Assembly (NCBI RefSeq): GCF_002277815.1
Contig: NZ_NKJI01000020.1
Coordinates: forward strand, 41,100-105,099
DNA length: 64,000 nt
Source: Pseudomonas sp. ERMR1:02
GTDB taxonomy: Bacteria > Pseudomonadota > Gammaproteobacteria > Pseudomonadales > Pseudomonadaceae
Direction of reading: 5' to 3'
A program made the position numbers and the translations under genes. The first letter of the stretch is position 1, and each line of letters opens with the position of its first letter. The notes below the pieces were generated by a model. It saw nothing but the letters and a program-made list of their open reading frames with translations. It ran no database searches and was not told where the DNA came from. This document shows, piece by piece, positions 1-9,167 of the stretch.

Positions 1-302
1 GTCGCATTTGAAAGTTTTATTTGAGACTTTATTTGATCCAGGTTCGCGCTAAGAGCGGAAGTGTTGGCTTGTGTCTCCAAAAGCTTTTTCTCAAGAAGTC
101 GCTGATTTCGCTTGCTTTCCTCGATTAATTGAAGTGTAAGTTGGCGCGATTCTTCTTGTATATTTACTGCTGGCCTATCTACTAGGATGTAGTGCATTGA
201 TGTACCGATAACTACTGAAAGCAAGGTAATCCATTGAACGAGTTTTTCGTGTCGAGCGTACCAAGGTTGATTGCTATCTATTTGGTCGCTTTTATCTAAC
301 AT
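1..302 (-). CDS. Membrane-anchored coiled-coil protein, N-terminal part (cut by window edge)
   Basis: An open frame runs from an ATG at 302 down to base 1 without a stop, so about 100 N-terminal residues are visible. GGAG lies five bases before the ATG. Residues about 1-19 are polar, residues about 20-40 form one hydrophobic membrane segment (around LLSVVIGTSMHYIL), and the rest is a Glu/Gln/Lys-rich heptad-like stretch (EESRQLTLQLIEESKRN and on) typical of a coiled coil. The expected topology is a single-pass inner-membrane protein with a long helical extension. I do not recognise a family. The downstream part lies outside the window, so the function is unknown. The codons are AT-rich compared with the cio genes nearby, which may point to an accessory origin. 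Confidence 0.6.
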   Translation of the reverse strand, partial: MLDKSDQIDSNQPWYARHEKLVQWITLLSVVIGTSMHYILVDRPAVNIQEESRQLTLQLIEESKRNQRLLEKKLLETQANTSALSANLDQIKSQIKLSNA

Positions 303-636
303 TTTGACTCCGTGATCCTTATAATTGACACTTTTCCAAGTCGGTGAATGGCTGAGATCTGCCATGGTCAACTTCCTACTGTGTGCGTCACCAAGTGTCG
401 TGGATGGCGCAGGGAACCAGTACAGGAATGTTGTCTTGAGATCAGATTAGCACTTGGATTACGCGCGAGCGTTAAAGGGACTAGCTGTACTTTAGTCAAG
501 CAAAATGACTTGCGCGCAGAGAGTAATCCTTTTTAAGAGGTAAATCGGCGCCTGTAAGGACCGCTTTTGGTCGAAAGCGACTTTTCTCGACAGGCTGCAA
601 TTGGCCGATTTCTGCCTGTCGTCAAGGGCTGCAATT
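303..636. other. Intergenic region with an 18-bp direct repeat next to the IS end
   Basis: I see no convincing gene here. An 18-bp direct repeat, GGCTGCAATTGGCCGATT, occurs at 593-610 and 627-644. The second copy runs into the left inverted repeat of the IS1182 element. The repeat belongs to a TTGGCCGAT...CTGTCG family that recurs near 2245-2270, 37218-37245 and 37968-38000. A 62-residue frame at 348-536 has no recognisable features and is not called. Confidence 0.5.
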
Positions 637-2252
637 GGCCGATTCTGTTGAAAAAGTCGGATTTTCAGTTCGCCTGAACTCAGGCACGGCTACCCCCGGA
701 GAACCTACTCACCACATTGAGTGGTTTCTCGGCCCTTCGCTGACCTTTGCTGCTCTGTTATTGGGTTAGTTTGAGGGTTTTTGCTTAGTGCAGGCGCACC
801 TATCCCGTGACCGGTGGCCCTTGAGATGTAACTTTGGCCAGCCGTTGCAGGTTCTGCACCGCGGCGGCCAGCGTGAACTCATCGGTCGCGCCACTCATGC
901 CACGTAGTCGCAAGCGATCCAATTTCAGGATGCGCTTGAGGTGGGCAAACAACATTTCGACCTTTTTACGTTCGTGGCGAGAGCGCTGATACGCCGGCGT
1001 TGCTGCAATGCGCCGAGCCACATCACGAGCGGCTTCATGGACGCTGCGAGCGATCTTGCGGAACGCAGTGTTCGGGCAGCACTTGGCTTTCATCGGACAG
1101 GAAACGCAGTCGGTCTGCCGGGATCGGAAGATGATGGTGTTGGCTTTGGTGACGTGCGAACGCTAATTCTTGAAGGCGCGCCATTCGCTGCGCAAGGCAT
1201 TGCCGGCTGGGCAGCGGTATTCCTCAGTTTCCTCATTCCAGTGGAAATCGTTGCTCGATAAACTGTCGTTCTTGCGCTCCGTTTTGTCCCATACCGGCAC
1301 ATGCGGCTCGATGTCTTTTCCTCCACCATCCAGGCCAGCATCGGCGCGGTTCCGTAAGCGGTGTCGCCAATAAGGCGTTCCGGCTTGATGTCGAACTGCG
1401 CCTCGACCCGGTCGATCATGATCTTGGTGCTCTCGACCTCGGCCGTGCGATGAGCCGGTGTGGGTTCCACATCCACGATGACACCGTGCTCGGTATCGAT
1501 CAGATAATTCGTGGAGTAAGCGTAGAACGCTGGGCCACCTGGAGCTGCGGTCCAGCGGGCTTGAGGATCAGTCAGCGACAGGCGCTTCGGTAGCGTTTCG
1601 GCCAGAGCCTCTTCATCGAGTGCCTCAAGATACTCACGCACGGCGCGGGTGCTCAGGGCCGGATCGCTCCAGTTGACCTGTTCATCGCCCGGTACACCGC
1701 GCTGCCGGCTGGCATCCGCTTTGATGATGCTGGCGTCCACGGCAAAGCCTTCGCCTTTGACCAGACCTGCGTCCATGCAGCGACGCAGCACTTCATTGAA
1801 CAACCAGCGAAACAGATCACTGTCCCGAAAACGGCCGTGTCGATTTTTGGAAAACGTCGAGTGATTGGGTACTTCATCTTCAAGGCTCAACCGGCAGAAC
1901 CAGCGATACGCCAGGTTCAAATGGGCCTCTTCGCACAACCGCCGCTCGGAGCGGATGCCATAGCAGTAGCCCACGACCAGCATGCGGATCATCAGTTCAG
2001 GATCAATTGAAGGGCGCCCAATCGGGCTATAGAAATCAGCGAGGTAATGGCGCCGGTCGCTCAGATCGAGACACCGATCAATGCTGCGCAGAAGGTGATT
2101 GGCTGGGATGTGATCTTCAAGGTTGAAGGAGTAAAACAGTCGCTCCTGCCCACTCGATAACTGTCCCATCATGCTGTGTGATCCCCCTCCGGCCAATGAA
2201 GAGATTTTGCCGGAGGTCGGCCAGGGGAGCTACTTTTTCAACAGAATCGGCC
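637..2252 (-). mobile_element. IS1182-family insertion sequence, copy 1
   Basis: The element is bounded by a perfect 21-bp inverted repeat (GGCCGATTCTGTTGAAAAAG and one further base) at 637-657 and, inverted, at 2232-2252. It spans about 1.6 kb and carries one transposase gene on the minus strand. A second copy with high identity lies at 38206-39845. The outermost GGCCGAT/ATCGGCC may belong to a palindromic target rather than to the element, because the same sequence occurs in nearby intergenic repeats. Both copies carry a broken transposase. Confidence 0.85.
800..2172 (-). pseudogene. IS1182-family transposase, frameshifted and with an internal stop
   Basis: This is a DDE transposase of the IS1182 type. 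The N-terminal DUF772-like domain (GQLSSGQERLFYSFNLEDHI..., RPSIDPELMIRM) is followed by catalytic segments VDASIIKAD and GDTAYG, and the C-terminal segment contains RKKVEMLFAHLKRILKLDRL. The frame is lost after MVEEK near 1317, where copy 2 has one more C, and a TAG follows an FKN segment near 1162. The C-terminal third is read in a second frame (800-1093). I took the ATG at 2172 (MMGQLSS), because copy 2 starts at the equivalent point. The protein would be about 450 residues if repaired. As read, this copy cannot make an intact transposase. Confidence 0.85.
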
Positions 2253-2288
2253 GACTGCTGCCTGTCGAGAAGAAAGGCGAGGTAAATA

Positions 2289-3209
2289 TCACTGCTTCTG
2301 ATCTACGGTCATCTCCTTCCAACTGTCATCCGGATCAAAACGCTTCATCGACTGCGCCAGTTTTTCACCGTCAGGTCCCAGGTCTTTTTCAAACACTTGT
2401 CCGTCATGACTGATCATGAAGCTCATCACCCCGGTGTCGTCGTATTTTGCTGGCCAGGCGATCAGTGCAAAGCCACGGCTCATTTTGTCACCGATGAGGT
2501 AGCTATAGGCGCCGCCAGGTGCAGAGGGCCCTTGACCCTCAAGGATGCGGAAGTGGTAGCCATGCCAATCGTCACCGGCTTTGGTTTTGCCGAACAGGGG
2601 ACCTAACGGGCTGATTTGGCCGCTATCGTCGTCCGCCCAATAGAGCCCGTCGTGCTGACCGGGTGTGCTGAAGATTTTTTGCGCATATTCGAGTGCGCCG
2701 TCACCGTCACGATCCACTGACGCATAGTCCATCTGGGCGTCGTGGTAGGCCAACACCGATTGCACCGTGGCGAGTTCGTTGCTGCCAATTCGACGTGCGC
2801 GGACTTCGGCGCTACCGGCCTTGATGTCGAAGCGCCAACCGTTCGCGGCTTTTATCATGGGGATCGGCAGTGTCCAATGCTCACTGCCGACTGACAGGAC
2901 CGCCTTGCGGTCGCTGGGTTTTTCGATGCTGTGTTGCTCGCGGTAGAGCTTCAAAAACGCATCCACATCACTGCGCTGCACGCCACCTCGGGGGATGAAG
3001 TTGCGCCAGTCATCACCCAACAGCTCTGTCAGGCGTGCCTGGTCGGCGTGTTCCGTACCCAGTGCCTGGACGAACGCTTGAGCGGCCTTTTCGGGCGTTG
3101 GAAATGCCTGCTGTGCCGTAGCAATGCATGACCATGCCAAGCCGGCAGCGATCGCCAGGACATGAGGGAGCAAGTCCATGAGCGGCTTCACTCGAAGATG
3201 GTTTTTCAC
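2289..3209 (-). CDS. DUF2950 family secreted protein
   Basis: This is a 306-residue protein with an N-terminal export signal (hydrophobic LPHVLAIAAGLAW, then ATAQQAF), so it is probably periplasmic or a surface protein. The body matches the DUF2950 pattern: FPTPEKAAQAFVQAL near the start, DYASVDRDGDGALEYAQK in the middle and GGAYSYLIGDKMSRGFALIA near the end. The family has no established biochemical role. The start is chosen as GTG at 3209, which overlaps the TGA of the upstream DUF3300 gene, because AGAGGGGG sits six bases before it. An ATG at 3179 is an alternative with a weaker ribosome site. DUF2950 and DUF3300 genes are commonly adjacent, and the overlap here indicates translational coupling. 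Confidence 0.85.
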   Translation of the reverse strand: MKNHLRVKPLMDLLPHVLAIAAGLAWSCIATAQQAFPTPEKAAQAFVQALGTEHADQARLTELLGDDWRNFIPRGGVQRSDVDAFLKLYREQHSIEKPSDRKAVLSVGSEHWTLPIPMIKAANGWRFDIKAGSAEVRARRIGSNELATVQSVLAYHDAQMDYASVDRDGDGALEYAQKIFSTPGQHDGLYWADDDSGQISPLGPLFGKTKAGDDWHGYHFRILEGQGPSAPGGAYSYLIGDKMSRGFALIAWPAKYDDTGVMSFMISHDGQVFEKDLGPDGEKLAQSMKRFDPDDSWKEMTVDQKQ

Positions 3210-4663
3210 CGACGGCCCCCTCTTTGTCGCATGGGTGGACTGGACGGCCTGCTGATTTGCTGGCCGGCAGATCGCGCGGCACTGGGGCGCAGGGCGGATG
3301 CCTGGCTGGCCCGACCACGGTCGGCTTGTGCGTTGGTCTGGGACGGTGAGCGCGCGCCGGCGAAGGCGTTGTTGCGGGCACTGCCCGGACTGGCGGACGG
3401 TCGTGTTTGTGTGCCCTGGCGCGCCTGCGAGGACTCCGGTCTGCGCTGATTGGTCTGAGCGGTCTGTTTCCCGGGCTGCTGATTGTCCCGAGTGTTTCTG
3501 GCAGTGCCCTGGCTCCTGTCAGACGCCTTCGGTCTGTCCGCACCTGCTTGCATCCGATTACCGGTCGTGGCTCCGGACTGCGCCTTGCGCGCTTGATCAC
3601 GGGCCTGGCGATTGGTGGTGGCGGGTCGTTCAATACCGGCCCTGTCCATGGAACCACGGGCTTTTTCTCGAGCCTGGGCTCGTTGGGCATTGTCACCTCG
3701 AAAGGCCTCACGCTGATTGGCACCGTTCAGTTGACGGCCGTACTGTTCACGGCTCCTGTTGTCACGGTAGGGAACGCCATCACGATGAGCGGCGTTGTGC
3801 TGCCACTTGTTCTGATTATTGGTGATTTGGTTGTTGCGATTGATGTTGTTGTAGCGGTTGACGTCGATGTCGACATCGTTATTGCCCCAGTCACAATTAC
3901 CCCACAACGAGGCGACGACAGCCACACCGGTACCAAACGCCAGCCCGGCCATCAATGCCGAGCCGGGGTAATAGGCTGGCGGCGGTGGATAGTACATGGG
4001 CGGCGACGCAGGATAGGGCCAGGTGCCGTAGGTTGTTGTCGGGTTATAACTGGGTACGTACACGACCTGCGGATCGGAGGGTTGAATGATGATGGTGGAG
4101 CTGCTGGCAGGAGCAGGGGCAGTTGCGGGAGCTGCGGAAGCTTTAGGTGCCGGTGCCGTCACGTTCTGAACCGTCACGTTCTGATATTGGTTGCTCTGGA
4201 GGTTGCCGGCTGCTTGCGCCTGACGACGCAAGCGTTGCACGCCCACCATGACATCGTCGGGTTGCGCCAGGAAGGCATCGCCCAGGCGCTGTACCCATAC
4301 GGGATCCTGTCCCAACGTTGCCAGGACCTGCGGGAAGGCGACCAGCGCCTGGACGCTCGGATCCCAAGTCTGGCTCGCCACTTGTTTGACCGCATCATCG
4401 CCCTTGGCATCCGGATGCGCTTTCGACCAGGTTACCGCCTCGGCGATTTCCCCCGGGTACGTGGTGGCCATCAGTACCTGTGCCAGCAGTGGGTCCGGGT
4501 AAAGCGCAATGGGAGCGAGCATTTGATCCAGCTGCTCCTGAGTAAACACGGCATCTTTGCCCGCGACAGCCGCCGTCACGGGCGCTGTCGCGGCAGCATT
4601 TGCAGGCGCATCCAACGGCTGCGCCAAGCCTGAAAATCCACTTAGCAACAGTACAGCCGACAC
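3206..4663 (-). CDS. DUF3300 family exported protein (start region frameshifted)
   Basis: The protein is about 485 residues. The conserved DUF3300 domain is at about residues 38-250 (EQLDQMLAPIALYPDPLLAQ, VTWSKAHPDAKGDDAVKQ, IIIQPSDPQVVYVPSYNP). It is followed by a Pro/Tyr stretch, a short membrane-like GSALMAGLAFGTGVAVVA, and a long low-complexity Arg/Gln/Asn/Ser tail. The in-frame start is a GTG at 4663 with no good ribosome site. An ATG at 4686, preceded by GGGGGTGAGGCG, gives MRISFF and would join this frame as a good signal peptide if one T were added to the six-T run at 4669-4674. I think 4686 is the true start. It sits upstream of DUF2950 with a 4-bp overlap. Confidence 0.85.
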   Translation of the reverse strand: MSAVLLLSGFSGLAQPLDAPANAAATAPVTAAVAGKDAVFTQEQLDQMLAPIALYPDPLLAQVLMATTYPGEIAEAVTWSKAHPDAKGDDAVKQVASQTWDPSVQALVAFPQVLATLGQDPVWVQRLGDAFLAQPDDVMVGVQRLRRQAQAAGNLQSNQYQNVTVQNVTAPAPKASAAPATAPAPASSSTIIIQPSDPQVVYVPSYNPTTTYGTWPYPASPPMYYPPPPAYYPGSALMAGLAFGTGVAVVASLWGNCDWGNNDVDIDVNRYNNINRNNQITNNQNKWQHNAAHRDGVPYRDNRSREQYGRQLNGANQREAFRGDNAQRAQAREKARGSMDRAGIERPATTNRQARDQARKAQSGATTGNRMQAGADRPKASDRSQGTARNTRDNQQPGKQTAQTNQRRPESSQARQGTQTRPSASPGSARNNAFAGARSPSQTNAQADRGRASQASALRPSAARSAGQQISRPSSPPMRQRGGRR

Positions 4664-4882
4664 CGCGTAAAAAATGAAATACGCATCGCCTCACCCCCGT
4701 GTGGTCAGGCAGGTCTGGAATGACTGGATCAATGTCAGGAATCGAGCGCAGACAACCTCGATGCCATCTACTCATGGTAGCAAACATATTTTGTCGCTAT
4801 GAATTAAGCAGCATTTTTCGAGTGGTCAGCACTGGGACGACCCTTGGCAAACCAATGTGACGGCAGGGGGCCTGGTCTCGAA

Positions 4883-5547
4883 TTACCGAAGGTGGGAGAA
4901 GTTGGCGTCGATGATGGTTTGTATTATTTCCAGCGACCCATTGATAGCGAATTGAGCGCCCATGCACACGAGCAGGAACCCCATCAGGCGTGATATCGCA
5001 TCAATCCCTGACTGCCCTGTCAGTCTCATGATTATTCCTGAACCGCGTAAACATGCCCAAAGAATAATGGACGTCAACAAGAAAATTAACGGAGGGGCTG
5101 TCAATAACACCCAGGCTGGAAATAACGTACTGTTTTTAATAGTCGCGGCGGAACTTATAATCATCGCGATTGTTCCTGGCCCAGCAGTACTGGGCATGGC
5201 TAACGGGATGAAGGCAAAACTGGTTTGTTCTTTTATGTTGCTGGAAGAGGAGGGCGCAAGAGGCGGCGGAAAGAGCATCTTCAAACCCATTATAATAAGA
5301 ATCCCGCCACCTGCCATACGCAAGCCCGGTATGGAAATATTAAAAGCATCCATGACCAACTCACCGATGTAATAGGTAATCGTCATAACAAGAAAGACAT
5401 AGAATGATGTCAAAATGCTTGTTTGTTTTTTTCCTTTTGACTAAGCCCTTTGCTCAAGGCGAGAAACAGCGCCACGGTCGTAGGAGGGTTGGTCAATGGC
5501 AGCAAAGCCAACAATCCAAGTGCGATAGCGTTAAATAAATCCGTCAT
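4883..5547 (-). pseudogene. MarC family multi-pass membrane protein (one-base frameshift)
   Basis: MarC/NAAT-type inner-membrane proteins have six helices. The N-terminal 46 residues (MTDLFNAIALGLLALLPLTN...SKGLSQKEKNK) are read from the ATG at 5547. The remaining 176 residues (LTSFYVFLVMTITYYIGELV... to NFSHLR) are read in another frame. Adding one A to the seven-A run near 5427 joins them into 221 residues, the normal MarC length, with the conserved LTNPPTTVALFL and PLAMPSTAGPGTI segments intact. MarC was once linked to multiple antibiotic resistance, but that role was withdrawn, so the substrate is unknown. The gene stands alone between DUF3300 and a secreted protein on the same strand. 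Confidence 0.8.
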
Positions 5548-5667
5548 GGCGAAACGTCCTGAATGTTTATCGGTACTCTCCATTCAAGTGTCAGCTTTGG
5601 ATTGCTTGAATGGGCCTCGGTTTCGATATCACATCAATTCGAGGCCTGTGCTTGTCAGCCTGAATTG

Positions 5668-6246
5668 TCAACGTGAGGTTTTGACATTCATTACTTCGGT
5701 GTAAATGGCGTTGATCGTCTGACCCACCTGGAGCTTCTTCATTCGGGCCTGGAGCTTGGGGTCCTCGACCTTCAGGACTGTCACTTCTCCTTCTGGCGGA
5801 AGCAAGGTTACTTCGTGCTTTTTCAAGTCAATGTGAGTGATCTTCGAAGTGACCTTGACCCGGCGAACCGCCTCGCCGCCCGGATTAGGATTGTTCTTGT
5901 TGGCGCGGATGGTCATTGATTCGTTGCTGACGCCTGGCGCACCGTCGACATCGGTGTCGAGCACGTAGGCGACTGAGCGAATAACGTGAATATCGACCGT
6001 GTCGCCGACTTTCAAATTGTGCAGGGCTTTGGCTTTGTCCGTGAGTTGGATGGACACCGGACTTTTATCGGGGCCTTCTATGGTGACCTGATAATTCGCC
6101 GGATCAACGGCCACTACCCGCGAAACGACGTGACCTTCCATAGAATGACTACCTAATGGCACATCGGCTGCACGGGCGGTAAAGCCGGCGGTGGACAGGA
6201 ACGAGGCAAGGGCAACGATACAGGTAAGGGAACGGATCGGTTTCAT
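5668..6246 (-). CDS. Secreted protein of unknown function
   Basis: This protein has 192 residues with a clear signal peptide (MKPIRSLTCIVALASFLSTAG..., cleavage near ARAADVPLG). The mature part shows two similar beta-rich halves. The first has VVSRVVAVDPANYQVTIEGPDKSP followed by VGDTVDIHVIRSVAYVL, and the second has ITHIDLKKHEVTLLPPEGE followed by VGQTINAIYTEVMNV. This suggests a duplicated OB-like or KOW-like barrel. I see no cysteines, metal motif or catalytic signature. The start at 6246 is chosen over an upstream ATG in the same frame at 6321 because it directly begins the signal peptide. I do not recognise the family; a periplasmic binding or scaffold role is only a guess. Confidence 0.65.
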   Translation of the reverse strand: MKPIRSLTCIVALASFLSTAGFTARAADVPLGSHSMEGHVVSRVVAVDPANYQVTIEGPDKSPVSIQLTDKAKALHNLKVGDTVDIHVIRSVAYVLDTDVDGAPGVSNESMTIRANKNNPNPGGEAVRRVKVTSKITHIDLKKHEVTLLPPEGEVTVLKVEDPKLQARMKKLQVGQTINAIYTEVMNVKTSR

Positions 6247-6610
6247 AGGCCTGCTTTCCATGTGATGGCTGACAGAACAGTGCGCCGGATCTCGGGTCAG
6301 CGCGCTTTGCGCACACGCCAAAGCATAGTCATTGATTGCTGATGTGCCCGATCACAGTGTCGATATAAGTGGCTTGGGCCTTTTCGTTAGTTCCATTCCG
6401 ATCAGCAGGTTGGAGTTGAGCTTGATGTCCGGGCTTATTTCCCATTCTCTGTGGGTGAATTCACCGCCGACGAGATTCACGGAATGAACGCGTTCCGCGG
6501 GGGTCAATGGCTATGACCCTCTCGGACAATTGTTATGTCTATTGCCTCATTAAAGTTACTTGCGCATTTTCATCCACGCGCGTTGGCCCGCGAGCGAGGA
6601 TAGACACCCC

Positions 6611-6745
6611 ATGACCGACAACTCTCGTCAGACCGATTACCAGAGCCGCGAATATCCGGTTCGTGAAGATATGACGCATCAGGTCAAAGTCTGGCGATTC
6701 GAACGATGGGGGTCACTAGGATGGATGTGCTGGATTCAGCGCTGA
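6611..6745 (+). pseudogene. Truncated 5' remnant of a small membrane-protein gene fused to the cioA leader
   Basis: From an ATG at 6611 the first 35 or so codons read as a polar N-terminus followed by REYPVREDMTHQVKVWRFERWG. This resembles the N-terminus of a Pseudomonas single-pass membrane protein of about 150 residues, in which the segment after ERWG is a transmembrane helix. Here that helix is missing: the frame continues as SLGWMCWIQR and stops at 6745, inside the cioA start region. I infer a deletion that removed the rest of the gene and placed cioA immediately behind it. The family resemblance is from memory and unverified. The remnant may still provide the promoter or leader for cioA. 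Confidence 0.4.
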
Positions 6746-8097
6746 TGGCGGCACGAGCGCAGTTCGCGATCACCATCAGTTTTCATATTGTGCTGGCCGC
6801 ATTCACCCTCGGGTTGGCCAATTTTCTGATGGTCCTGGAAGGTCTCTGGCTATGGCGCGGCCAAAAAATCTATCTGGATGTTTACCTTTACTGGCTTAAA
6901 GTGTTCGCCCTCAACGTGGCGGTGGGCACGGCTTCTGGTCTGATTCTGGAGTACCAGTTCGGGCTCAACTGGTCGCGGCTGTCGACCCAGGCTGGCGATA
7001 TCCTGGGCCCGTTAATGTTTTACGAAGTACTCGCCGCTTTTTTTCTGGAGGCTGGCTTCCTGGGCATCATGCTGTTTGGCCTGAAGAAGGTCGGTCCCCG
7101 TATTCATTTCTTCGCTACCTGCGCGGTAGCACTCGGCTCGTTGATCAGTGCATTCTGGATTCTGTCGGCCAATTCCTGGATGCAGACTCCCGCCGGTTAC
7201 GTCATAGGCGCAGATGGCCGCCTCATTGCCGAGAATTGGTGGGCGATCATTTTCAACCCGTCGTTTCCGTATCGGCTGGCCCATATGACGTTCGCCGCGT
7301 TGCTCGGCTCGGCCACCCTGGTGGCCGGTTTCAGTGCCTGGCAACTGTTGAAGGCGCCACAGAACCCGCGAGCACGCCTTCAGTTTTCCATGGCGCTGTG
7401 GACGATTGCAGTTTTCTCACCCCTGCAAATCGTGGTGGGTGACCTTCACGGTCAGCACAGCCTCAAGTTTCAGCCACAGAAGGTCGCTGCCATCGAGGCC
7501 TCGTGGACGCGACCCGTTGAAGGTGCGGGGGAACCGCTGCGCTTGTTTGCCATTCCCGACATGGCCGAACGTCGCAATCATTGGGAAGTGGCGATTCCGC
7601 GCGTTGGTTCGCTGTACCTGCGCCACGACCTGAGCGGCACCATCGCCGCGCTTGATGAGTTTCCTGCCGAGGACATCCCGCCGGTGCCGGTGGTGTTTTT
7701 CGCTTTTCGTTTCATGGTCGGTTTGGGCCTGTTGATGATCGGGCAGGGGCTGACCAGTCTGGTGTTGCGATGGCGCCTGCGATTGTACACAGCGCGTTGG
7801 ATGCTCCGAGGGTGTGTGCTGATGGCCCCAGCTGGATTTCTCGCGATGGTCAATGGTTGGGTCGTGACCGAAGTGGGTCGCCAACCCTTTACCGTCTACG
7901 GGGTGCTGCGCACAGCTGAAAGTTTGTCGTCGGTGTCGCGACAGCAGGTGCTCGGATCAACCTGGATGATCCTGGTGTTTTACCTGCTGATATTCGGCGT
8001 TGGCCTCGGGGTGCTGCTGCGAATATTACGTGAGCCACCACACAAGGACGAGACCGGGCCGCAGCCGACGCTGGCGGATGAGACAGGCAAGTCATGA
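6721..8097 (+). CDS. cioA: Cyanide-insensitive ubiquinol oxidase subunit I (CioA, cytochrome bd type)
   Basis: This protein has 458 residues and about nine membrane helices. It is the quinol-oxidising, haem-bearing subunit of the bd-type terminal oxidase, which reduces oxygen to water in the inner membrane without pumping protons. Family marks are His22 in ITISFHIVLAAFTLG (haem ligand), the conserved GDLHGQHSLKFQPQKVAAIEA, GLILEYQFGLNWS, and GRQPFTVYGVLRT near the C-terminus. The quinol (Q) loop is short, as in CIO-type rather than E. coli CydA-type enzymes. The start at 6721 is preceded by GGGGGT at a good distance; an ATG at 6706 is a weaker option. It is followed 12 bases later by cioB and forms an operon with it. 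The upstream side is an apparent deletion junction. Confidence 0.93.
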   Translation: MDVLDSALMAARAQFAITISFHIVLAAFTLGLANFLMVLEGLWLWRGQKIYLDVYLYWLKVFALNVAVGTASGLILEYQFGLNWSRLSTQAGDILGPLMFYEVLAAFFLEAGFLGIMLFGLKKVGPRIHFFATCAVALGSLISAFWILSANSWMQTPAGYVIGADGRLIAENWWAIIFNPSFPYRLAHMTFAALLGSATLVAGFSAWQLLKAPQNPRARLQFSMALWTIAVFSPLQIVVGDLHGQHSLKFQPQKVAAIEASWTRPVEGAGEPLRLFAIPDMAERRNHWEVAIPRVGSLYLRHDLSGTIAALDEFPAEDIPPVPVVFFAFRFMVGLGLLMIGQGLTSLVLRWRLRLYTARWMLRGCVLMAPAGFLAMVNGWVVTEVGRQPFTVYGVLRTAESLSSVSRQQVLGSTWMILVFYLLIFGVGLGVLLRILREPPHKDETGPQPTLADETGKS

Positions 8098-8109
8098 GGA
8101 GTTGACTCC

Positions 8110-9111
8110 ATGTTGGACATTGACTGGATAATTCTGCTCTCTGCCGGAGCCCTGGCGTTCTCGGTGATGAACTATGTACTGCTCGATGGCACTGATCTCG
8201 GCGTTGGGGTACTGATGGGCATTACTCGGTGTAGTCAGCATCGCCGTACCATGGCGGTGACGATCTTGCCGATCTGGGACGCCAATGAAACATGGCTCGT
8301 GCTGGGAGGTGGCGGGCTGCTGGCGCTGTTTCCGTTGGCTTACGCCATCCTGCTGCCTGCCCTTTATTTGCCTTTTATCCTGATGTTTTTGGCGTTGATT
8401 CTTCGAGCAGTTGCACTGGAGTTCCGTGACTACTCGCCCAGCGATGGAATCAAGCGCGCGGTCGATGGGTTGCTGCTGTGCGGTTCACTGCTCGCTGGCG
8501 CAACGCAGGGAATCGTATTGGGCACACTTGTACAAGGCGTACCTGATGAAGCCGGGCAATACAACGGGAATGGCATGGAGTGGCTGCAAGTGTTCCCGCT
8601 ATTTTGTGGTGCCGTGCTCGTGGTGGGCTACACATGGCTGGGGGCGTGCTGGCTCTATTGGCGCACGGACGGCGAACTCCAGCGGCGATCCAGTCTTCAG
8701 GCGAAGGCGCTGGCTTTCGTAACGCTGGTGTTGTTGATCGTGTTGGTTGCCTGGACAGCGACACTGGACAGCCGATATGCGCAACGGCTTTCAGATCGGC
8801 TGGTGTGGATGCCGGCAGTGACGCTGCTCATTGTGCTTGTGGCCGGCTTTGTTCTGGGGTTTCGAAGCCGTCGTCATTCACTGCCACTGTTCGCTGCATT
8901 GGGCGTTTTCGTATTGGCGTTTGGATTGATGATCGCGGCGCTCTATCCACTGATTGTTCCGCCACATTTGACCTTGCAGGCTGCCGCCTCCAGTCCGACC
9001 AGCCAGGAGTTTATGTTGGTCGGTTTCGCCGTTCTGATTCCGGTAACGCTCATTTACAACACCTACGGCTTCAGTGTCTTCAGCGGAAAGGTTCGGGCCA
9101 CGCGTGAGTGA
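8110..9111 (+). CDS. cioB: Cyanide-insensitive ubiquinol oxidase subunit II (CioB)
   Basis: This is the 333-residue second subunit of the bd-type oxidase (CydB fold, about eight to nine helices). It pairs with CioA and stabilises the haem-bearing subunit. The conserved N-terminal VMNYVLLDGTDLGVGVLMG and the signature LPIWDANETWLVLGGGGLLALFP are present. AGGAG lies eight bases before the ATG, and the gene begins 12 bases after the cioA stop, so the two are co-transcribed. I find no small DUF2474-type or CydX-like subunit downstream; the next 275 bases hold a REP pair instead. Expression in pseudomonads usually responds to low oxygen and cyanide, but I saw no clear ANR box upstream. Confidence 0.93.
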   Translation: MLDIDWIILLSAGALAFSVMNYVLLDGTDLGVGVLMGITRCSQHRRTMAVTILPIWDANETWLVLGGGGLLALFPLAYAILLPALYLPFILMFLALILRAVALEFRDYSPSDGIKRAVDGLLLCGSLLAGATQGIVLGTLVQGVPDEAGQYNGNGMEWLQVFPLFCGAVLVVGYTWLGACWLYWRTDGELQRRSSLQAKALAFVTLVLLIVLVAWTATLDSRYAQRLSDRLVWMPAVTLLIVLVAGFVLGFRSRRHSLPLFAALGVFVLAFGLMIAALYPLIVPPHLTLQAAASSPTSQEFMLVGFAVLIPVTLIYNTYGFSVFSGKVRATRE

Positions 9112-9167
9112 CGCGGGAGCGGTACTAGCGCGTAATCGCCGACCTGATTTCAAATGAACGCATTTCC

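Noticed and set aside
3407..4633. 408-residue open frame on the plus strand
   Set aside because: It is the antisense shadow of the DUF3300 gene, with repetitive composition mirroring the low-complexity tail and no family features.
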